In this document: positions 7,795 to 11,404 of the stretch, one piece after another
Layout: each line of letters opens with the position of its first letter
Numbering within the stretch: the stretch's first letter is position 1
From: Halobacteriaceae archaeon Tc-Br11_E2g27
Lineage (GTDB): Archaea; Halobacteriota; Halobacteria; Halobacteriales; Haloarculaceae
Length of the DNA stretch: 11,404 nt
Assembly: GCA_001564135.1 (NCBI GenBank)
Contig: LKNH01000057.1
Location: 1 to 11,404 of the forward strand
Reading direction: 5' to 3'
Made by a program: the position numbers and the translations under genes
Notes under the pieces: generated by a model
What the model was told of the DNA's origin: nothing
What the model saw: only the letters and a program-made list of their open reading frames with translations
Database searches by the model: none

Positions 7795-8328
7795 ATGTCA
7801 TCCATCGAACTGACTCCGAGTCAACGCGCCATTTTGCAGGAACTCGTTAATCTATACCGCGAATCGGAGCGCGCAGTAAAGGGCGAAGATATCGCTGACG
7901 AAGTCGACCGAAACCCCGGTACCATCCGGAACCAGATGCAGAGCCTCAAGGCGCTACAGCTTGTTGAGGGTGTTCCCGGCCCGAAGGGCGGTTACAAGCC
8001 GACAGCAAACGCCTACGACGCGCTTCAGATAGACAAAATGGACCAGGCAGCCGATGTCCCGTTACATCACAACGGCGAACCGCTGCCCGGCGCAAACGTC
8101 GAACAGATTGATTTGACCAGTGTCCACCACCCCGAGGAGTGTCGCGCGAAAATCAAGCTTCGCGGCTCAATTTCTCGATTTAGCGAACTGGATACGGTGA
8201 CAGTTGGTCCAACACCCCTCTCGAAACTCCAGATTATCGGAACCGTCGAAGGGAAAGACGACACCAACAACGCGTTGATTCTCACAATTGACGATATGCG
8301 CGCGCCAACTGAAGACCCAGCACACTAG
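7795..8328 (+). CDS. Winged-helix transcriptional regulator with conserved C-terminal domain
   Basis: This is a 177-residue protein. Residues about 5-70 form a winged helix-turn-helix. Its second and recognition helices run through GEDIADEVDRNPGTIRNQMQ (30-49), and the wing lies around GPKGGYKPT (62-70). This N-terminus is like that of haloarchaeal proteins annotated as Rrf2-family or Lrp/TrmB-like regulators. Residues about 95-172 form a beta-rich domain with LTSVHHPEECRAKIKLRG, TVTVGPTPLSKLQIIGTV and LILTIDDMRAP, which may sense a ligand or mediate dimerisation. There is one cysteine, C117, next to H111 and H112; an iron-sulfur cluster of the kind seen in some Rrf2 proteins is therefore unlikely. 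The start at 7795 is set by a TATA-like box at the leaderless distance. It precedes the oxidoreductase gene on the same strand by 131 bases. Its targets are unknown. Confidence 0.82.
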   Translation: MSSIELTPSQRAILQELVNLYRESERAVKGEDIADEVDRNPGTIRNQMQSLKALQLVEGVPGPKGGYKPTANAYDALQIDKMDQAADVPLHHNGEPLPGANVEQIDLTSVHHPEECRAKIKLRGSISRFSELDTVTVGPTPLSKLQIIGTVEGKDDTNNALILTIDDMRAPTEDPAH

Positions 8329-8423
8329 TTCCAACTGCACCACAGCGTTGTCTCGGATATGCGGGGCGTTTCGGGGTAACACGGACCAATCAATGCTAAC
8401 ATATACCGAAGCGCTGTCAATTC

Positions 8424-8434
8424 CAAAGGCTTTG
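8424..8434 (+). promoter_or_regulatory. Palindrome CAAAGGCTTTG overlapping the oxidoreductase promoter
   Basis: CAAAG-G-CTTTG is a perfect 5-bp dyad with one central base. It overlaps the best TATA-like element, TTTGTATG (8431-8438), which is centred about 26 bases before the ATG at 8460. The position would suit a repressor operator, though an 11-bp dyad can arise by chance. Confidence 0.3.
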
Positions 8435-8441
8435 TATGGGT

Positions 8442-8458
8442 CACTCCTGAGGGGAGTG
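8442..8458 (+). promoter_or_regulatory. Inverted repeat directly before the oxidoreductase start
   Basis: CACTCC-TGAGG-GGAGTG has 6-bp perfect arms and a 5-base centre, and ends one base before the ATG. If the transcript is leaderless, as the upstream TATA-like box implies, this dyad sits between promoter and start site and would act as DNA. If the transcript is longer it could form a small hairpin covering the start. Confidence 0.4.
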
Positions 8459-8459
8459 T

Positions 8460-9623
8460 ATGACGGAGCAGGTTGTCGTCCTTGGCTCGGGGTATGCAGG
8501 AGCCGGGGCGATAAAGAGTCTCGAAAGTGCCCTGAGCGGAGATACTGAGTTGACGTGGGTCTCCGATGTCGACCATCACCTCGTTTTACACGAATCCCAC
8601 CGGTGTATCAAGGACCCGAGCGTCCAGGAACACGTCACCATTCCAATTGACGATATCAAATCACCGGGGACCGATTTCGTTCAGGCAACTGTCGAATCTA
8701 TCGATACTGATGAGCGGACGGTGGCACTCGAAGATGGCGACGAGATTCCATACGATTATCTTGTCGTCGGTATCGGCTCACAGACAGCCTTTTTCGGCAT
8801 CTCCGGGCTCGAAGAGCACTCACACACGCTCAAAGGGCTAGACGATGCGCTTGCCATCCACGACGATGTGGCCGAGGCAGCAAGTGAAGCCACACAGACA
8901 AACCCAGCACAGATTGTTATCGGTGGCGCTGGCCTCTCTGGCATTCAGGTTGCTGGTGAAGTAGCCGAGTATCGCGACGAGCACAGCGCCCCAATCGATA
9001 TTCATCTCGTCGAAGGGCTTGATGAAATTTTCCCCGGTAACGACGCAAGCATTCAGGGTGCGCTTCGGTCCCGCCTCGAAGCCCGCGATGTGAACATCAT
9101 GACCGGCGAATTCATCGGCGAAGTCGACGAGGACACTGTCTACATTGGCGACGATACCGAACTCGGTTATGATGTGCTGGTCTGGACGGGTGGTATCACG
9201 GGTCGTGAGCCCTGCCGAGAGGCAAACGTCGACAAAGACGAGCGCAATTTCCGACTGAAAACGGATTCAACCTTCCAGACCACCAACGAGCGCGTCTTCG
9301 CTATCGGCGATGCCGCGCTCATCGAACAGACCGATGACCCTGCACCACCGACCGCACAGGCCGCCTGGCAGGCCGCCGAACTCGTCGGGACGAACGTTTC
9401 CCGGCAGATGAACGGTCAACCGCTCAAGGAGTGGAAATACAAAAACAAAGGGACGGTCGTCTCCGTTGGTGAGGACGCCGTTGCCCACGACGTGTACGTT
9501 GTTCCGTTTGTCTCAACCTTCGGTGGCTTCCCCGCCCGCTCGCTCAAGAAGGCAATCGCCGCCCGCTGGATTAAGGACCTCACCGGCTACGGCGATGCGA
9601 TGAGCGCCTGGCCCGAGATGTAA
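8460..9623 (+). CDS. NDH-2-like FAD/NAD(P)-dependent oxidoreductase
   Basis: This 387-residue flavoprotein belongs to the pyridine nucleotide-disulfide oxidoreductase fold, in the type II NADH:quinone dehydrogenase group. The FAD-binding motif GSGYAGAG is at residues 9-16. The second Rossmann motif for NAD(P)H, VIGGAGLSGIQVAGEVAE, is at 153-170. The FAD ribityl motif RVFAIGDAA is at 278-286, followed by TAQAAWQAA at 298-306. The only cysteines are C49 and C252, so the cysteine set needed by sulfide:quinone oxidoreductases is absent. The C-terminus (about 350-387) contains amphipathic, basic stretches that could attach the protein to the inner face of the membrane. The likely role is passing electrons from NADH to menaquinone without proton pumping; the substrate is inferred. 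The start is supported by a TATA-like element at leaderless distance. A T-run follows the stop. Confidence 0.85.
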   Translation: MTEQVVVLGSGYAGAGAIKSLESALSGDTELTWVSDVDHHLVLHESHRCIKDPSVQEHVTIPIDDIKSPGTDFVQATVESIDTDERTVALEDGDEIPYDYLVVGIGSQTAFFGISGLEEHSHTLKGLDDALAIHDDVAEAASEATQTNPAQIVIGGAGLSGIQVAGEVAEYRDEHSAPIDIHLVEGLDEIFPGNDASIQGALRSRLEARDVNIMTGEFIGEVDEDTVYIGDDTELGYDVLVWTGGITGREPCREANVDKDERNFRLKTDSTFQTTNERVFAIGDAALIEQTDDPAPPTAQAAWQAAELVGTNVSRQMNGQPLKEWKYKNKGTVVSVGEDAVAHDVYVVPFVSTFGGFPARSLKKAIAARWIKDLTGYGDAMSAWPEM

Positions 9624-9626
9624 GAG

Positions 9627-9632
9627 TTTTTT
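9627..9632 (+). terminator. T-run terminator after the oxidoreductase gene
   Basis: A run of six T's starts three bases after the TAA stop at 9621-9623. Short T-runs on the non-template strand are the normal intrinsic termination signal for archaeal RNA polymerase. The palindrome that follows at 9642-9725 may strengthen the block between these convergent genes. Confidence 0.5.
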
Positions 9633-9641
9633 CGGTAGTGT

Positions 9642-9725
9642 TATAGTAGCCACTGAAAGTCAATGCACACCCGATCGCACGACTGCTGTGCGATCGGTGT
9701 GTAAATCGTTTCAGTTGTTACTATA
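9642..9725. repeat. 84-bp imperfect palindrome between convergent genes (MITE-like or REP-like)
   Basis: The whole segment folds on itself around a centre at 9681-9687. The outer arms, TATAGTAGCCACTGAAA at 9642-9658 and its counterpart at 9709-9725, pair over 17 positions with two mismatches. The inner arms, CACACCCGATCGCAC ending at 9680 and GTGCGATCGGTGTG at 9688-9701, pair perfectly except for one extra C. Between them lie about seven poorly paired positions per side. Both arms contain CGATCG. The element fills the gap between the oxidoreductase T-run and the uridine phosphorylase stop codon, which starts three bases beyond it. The 5-mer TGTTA occurs at both borders (9639-9643 and 9727-9731), but the left copy overlaps the element, so a target-site duplication is not established. 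It encodes nothing. It may be a non-autonomous transposon relic or a bidirectional terminator. Confidence 0.75.
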
Positions 9726-9728
9726 CTG

Positions 9729-10541
9729 TTACAGATTCAATCCAGCGTTCCAGTGCTGTGCTCCCTCGTTCTCGACTGCTTCATCCATCTCCGCGAGTAT
9801 CGAAGTCGCTTTACTCGCCGTTTTTGCCGCTCGCTGTTCGCCTTCCACCCGAAACTCTCCCGTCGTTCGGTTGGCATAGACCGTACAGACGGCACCGGCA
9901 CGGAGGCCGTAGATGTTTGCGAGCGTCAAAATCGCGCTTGCTTCCATCTCGAAGTTGAGCACGCCGGCGTTCTGTAGCTCCTCGATTTTTTCCTGACTGT
10001 CGCGGGCCTCAAAGTTCTGAAAGCCGGGACGGCTCTGGCCGGCATAGAAACTGTCTGTACTCGCCGTGATACCGAGGTGGTAATCGTATCCAAGTTCCTC
10101 TGCCGCGGCCGCAAGCGCGGAGACGACCGCGTGGTCCGCAACTGCTGGGTAGCTATCCCGGATATACTCGCTGCTTGTCCCTTCCTGTCGGACGGCACCA
10201 GTCGTAATAATCAGGTCGCCAATCTCGGCTTCCGGTTGAATCGCCCCGCACGAGCCAACCCGAATAAGCGTATCCACGTCGACACGGGCGAGTTCCTCGA
10301 CCGCAATCGCTGCGGATGGCGAGCCGATACCGGTCGAGGTGACCGAAATCGGAGTCTCCTCGTGGGTTCCAGTGGCCGTGCGGTACTCGCGGTGAGAAGC
10401 GACGATATCGTGGTCATCCCAGCAGGCGGTGATTTTCTCGACGCGTTCGGGGTCCCCCGGCAACAGGACCGTATCAGCAACGTCGCCGTTCGTTACTTCG
10501 AGGTGATACTGTTCGTCGGTTTTGGGGTCTTCGTCTGTCAT
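9729..10541 (-). CDS. udp: Uridine phosphorylase (nucleoside phosphorylase family)
   Basis: This is a 270-residue member of the purine/uridine phosphorylase family, which splits uridine with phosphate into uracil and ribose-1-phosphate. The phosphate-binding motif LPGDPERVEKI is at residues 27-37 (G29, R33), with the second phosphate/ribose site RVGSCGA at 94-100. Q169 and R171 in YAGQSRPGF line up with the Gln/Arg pair that reads the uracil ring in the E. coli enzyme, favouring uridine over purine nucleosides. The ribose-binding FEMEASAI is at 197-204. Length is normal for the family and the protein is cytoplasmic. The ATG overlaps the cdd stop in an ATGA, so the two are translated from one transcript. 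Haloarchaea are reported to feed such ribose-1-phosphate into a pentose-bisphosphate route; none of those enzymes is in view. Confidence 0.93.
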   Translation of the reverse strand: MTDEDPKTDEQYHLEVTNGDVADTVLLPGDPERVEKITACWDDHDIVASHREYRTATGTHEETPISVTSTGIGSPSAAIAVEELARVDVDTLIRVGSCGAIQPEAEIGDLIITTGAVRQEGTSSEYIRDSYPAVADHAVVSALAAAAEELGYDYHLGITASTDSFYAGQSRPGFQNFEARDSQEKIEELQNAGVLNFEMEASAILTLANIYGLRAGAVCTVYANRTTGEFRVEGEQRAAKTASKATSILAEMDEAVENEGAQHWNAGLNL

Positions 10542-10951
10542 GCGTGGTGGTCCTCAGCGTGGCGGTCGAGTGTCGATTCGGAGATGGTATCCGGCAGCAA
10601 CTCGCCCAGCGTATATCGTTTCGGGGCCGAATTCTCGCCGGTATCACAGATGATTTCGAACGTCTCGTCACAGAACTCAGCAAGCGTCTGTCGACACATC
10701 CCGCAGGGCGTAACCCCATCGCGTGCACCCGAACTGACGGCGATGCGGGCGAACTCACGGTGGCCCTCACTGAGTGCGGACCCGATGGCAACCTCCTCGG
10801 CGTGAAGGCTGTTCGAGTAGTTTGCATTTTCAAGATTACAGCCAGTATAGACCGTTCCCTCGGTAGTCTCAATGGCCGCACCGACTGTGTACGACGAATA
10901 GGGAGCATGGGCGTGTTCGAGTGCCGCCCGTGCCTGCTCAACTAACTCCAT
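10538..10951 (-). CDS. cdd: Cytidine deaminase (short form, His zinc ligand)
   Basis: This is a 137-residue cytidine deaminase converting cytidine or deoxycytidine to uridine or deoxyuridine. Substrate-binding CNLENANYSN is at residues 39-48. The zinc/catalytic motif HAEE is at 50-53, with H50 a predicted zinc ligand and E52 the proton shuttle. PCGMCRQ at 82-88 supplies C83 and C86. The length fits the tetrameric short class, which normally has CAER here, so the His ligand is notable. I use the ATG at 10951; a TTG nine codons upstream is in frame, but family alignments from memory begin near MELVEQARAAL. The stop overlaps the udp start by four bases, and its product uridine is the Udp substrate. 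A T-rich stretch about 28 bases upstream could be a weak promoter or the xapX terminator. Confidence 0.94.
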   Translation of the reverse strand: MELVEQARAALEHAHAPYSSYTVGAAIETTEGTVYTGCNLENANYSNSLHAEEVAIGSALSEGHREFARIAVSSGARDGVTPCGMCRQTLAEFCDETFEIICDTGENSAPKRYTLGELLPDTISESTLDRHAEDHHA

Positions 10952-10999
10952 AGCAGACCGAACGACTGGTCGGGGCAAAAAACATCTGCTCTTGACCCG

Positions 11000-11194
11000 C
11001 TAGAAAACAGAAAGATGCTGGAGGATATCGACGTGGACACCCGCCCACTGAACGAGTCGGTAGCCAAGGAAGATGCCGACAATCCCAAGGATACCAGCGA
11101 GATTCGGCGGGGCTGGAATGGGTATCTGGATAAAACTAAACAACGCACCGGCAAAAACGCCGGCCAGCAAGGCTAAAGCGAGTTGTGAAACCAT
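11000..11194 (-). CDS. XapX-domain small membrane protein
   Basis: This is a 64-residue protein with two predicted membrane helices, about residues 3-22 and 32-48. Between them lies the conserved IPIPAPPNLAGILGIVGIFL, the hallmark of the XapX family. It ends in a short polar tail. The function of the family is unknown. An in-frame ATG at 11230 would add 12 residues, but the TATA-like box at 11218-11225 lies downstream of that codon and is centred about 27 bases before the ATG at 11194, so I choose the shorter form. It lies 49 bases before cdd on the same strand and may be in the same transcript. Whether it assists nucleoside uptake or is a chance neighbour cannot be told from sequence. Confidence 0.85.
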   Translation of the reverse strand: MVSQLALALLAGVFAGALFSFIQIPIPAPPNLAGILGIVGIFLGYRLVQWAGVHVDILQHLSVF

Positions 11195-11217
11195 ATTCCC
11201 GCAAAAGACAGTGCCAC

Positions 11218-11225
11218 TATTAAAA
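11218..11225 (-). promoter_or_regulatory. TATA-like box for the XapX gene
   Basis: On the reverse strand TTTTAATA is centred about 27 bases before the ATG at 11194. It is among the best TATA matches in the window. It implies a leaderless transcript and rules out the upstream ATG at 11230 if it is the only promoter. Confidence 0.55.
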
Positions 11226-11272
11226 CACATGACTCCGGGCGAACCTCGCTATATGGCACGTTTCACCGCCTC

Positions 11273-11278
11273 TTTTAG
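11273..11278 (+). promoter_or_regulatory. TATA-like box for the right-edge gene
   Basis: CTCTTTTAGG, with core TTTTAG, is centred about 27 bases before the ATG at 11303, the leaderless spacing. It lies back to back with the XapX promoter, about 50 bases away. Confidence 0.45.
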
Positions 11279-11302
11279 GCAGTCCCGCCATACACCTCGG
11301 TA

Positions 11303-11404
11303 ATGGAGACTCCCGAGGATAATCCGTATATTTCGCAGCCGGAAACCAACTTTGCACCGGTCGAATCGCTCGACAGCAACGCGGCAACGGAACAAGCAGA
11401 GACA
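11303..11404 (+). CDS. ligA: Probable NAD-dependent DNA ligase, first 34 codons (runs off right edge)
   Basis: The reading frame is open from the ATG at 11303 to the window edge. The visible N-terminus includes DNPYISQPETNFAPVESL followed by a helix-forming EQAE. From memory this matches the start of haloarchaeal LigA proteins, where an NPY...FAPV...L leader precedes the helical region that binds nicotinamide mononucleotide. LigA seals nicks using NAD+; haloarchaea carry this bacterial-type enzyme beside an ATP-dependent ligase. No catalytic motif (KxDG) falls in the window, so the identity rests only on the leader. A TATA-like box at leaderless distance supports the start. Confidence 0.5.
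   Translation, partial: METPEDNPYISQPETNFAPVESLDSNAATEQAET

Noticed and set aside
8460..9623. Sulfide:quinone oxidoreductase identity for the flavoprotein
   Set aside because: Only two cysteines (C49, C252), neither in the SQR redox positions; the NDH-2-like motifs fit better.
10077..10805. 242-codon frame on the + strand opposite udp and cdd
   Set aside because: Runs across two well-supported genes on the other strand, shows no domain motif, and has Arg/Ser-rich shadow composition.

Overview
The window reads as chromosomal DNA from a halophilic archaeon (class Halobacteria). The predicted proteins are rich in Asp and Glu and poor in Lys. Several genes have an archaeal TATA-like box centred 26-29 bases before the start codon and no clear Shine-Dalgarno, the usual pattern for leaderless haloarchaeal transcripts. 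Several products are familiar haloarchaeal types: a Rio1 kinase, PilB/PilC-type pilus proteins, uridine phosphorylase and an XapX membrane protein. By eye the base composition is only moderately GC-rich for the group. I cannot name a genus.

Layout. 1-598 (-): N-terminal part of a PAS-domain sensory protein, running off the left edge. 793-1650 (+): Rio1 atypical protein kinase. 1866-2594 (-): short-chain dehydrogenase. 2820-3260 (-): conserved haloarchaeal protein of unknown function. 3431-5182 and 5186-7696 (+): a PilB-type secretion/pilus ATPase and a two-module PilC-type membrane protein three bases apart, the machinery core of the window. 7795-8328 (+): small winged-helix regulator. 8460-9623 (+): NDH-2-like FAD/NAD(P) oxidoreductase. 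9642-9725: an 84-bp imperfect palindrome between two convergent genes. 9729-10541, 10538-10951 and 11000-11194 (-): uridine phosphorylase, cytidine deaminase and an XapX protein, in a likely nucleoside-salvage unit read in the order xapX, cdd, udp. 11303 to the right edge (+): the first 34 codons of a gene that looks like NAD-dependent DNA ligase.

The clearest functional units are pilB-pilC (assembly ATPase plus membrane platform) and cdd-udp (cytidine to uridine to uracil plus ribose-1-phosphate; the genes overlap by four bases). No pilin or prepilin peptidase gene is visible, so the pilus genes must work with subunits encoded elsewhere or outside the window. No complete mobile element, CRISPR array, tRNA or rRNA was seen. 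No gene-free stretch reaches 300 bases; the longest are 2595-2819, 1651-1865 and 599-792. The most unusual items are the predicted extracellular domain at the C-terminus of PilC, the 84-bp palindrome, and a His-for-Cys zinc ligand in the cytidine deaminase.
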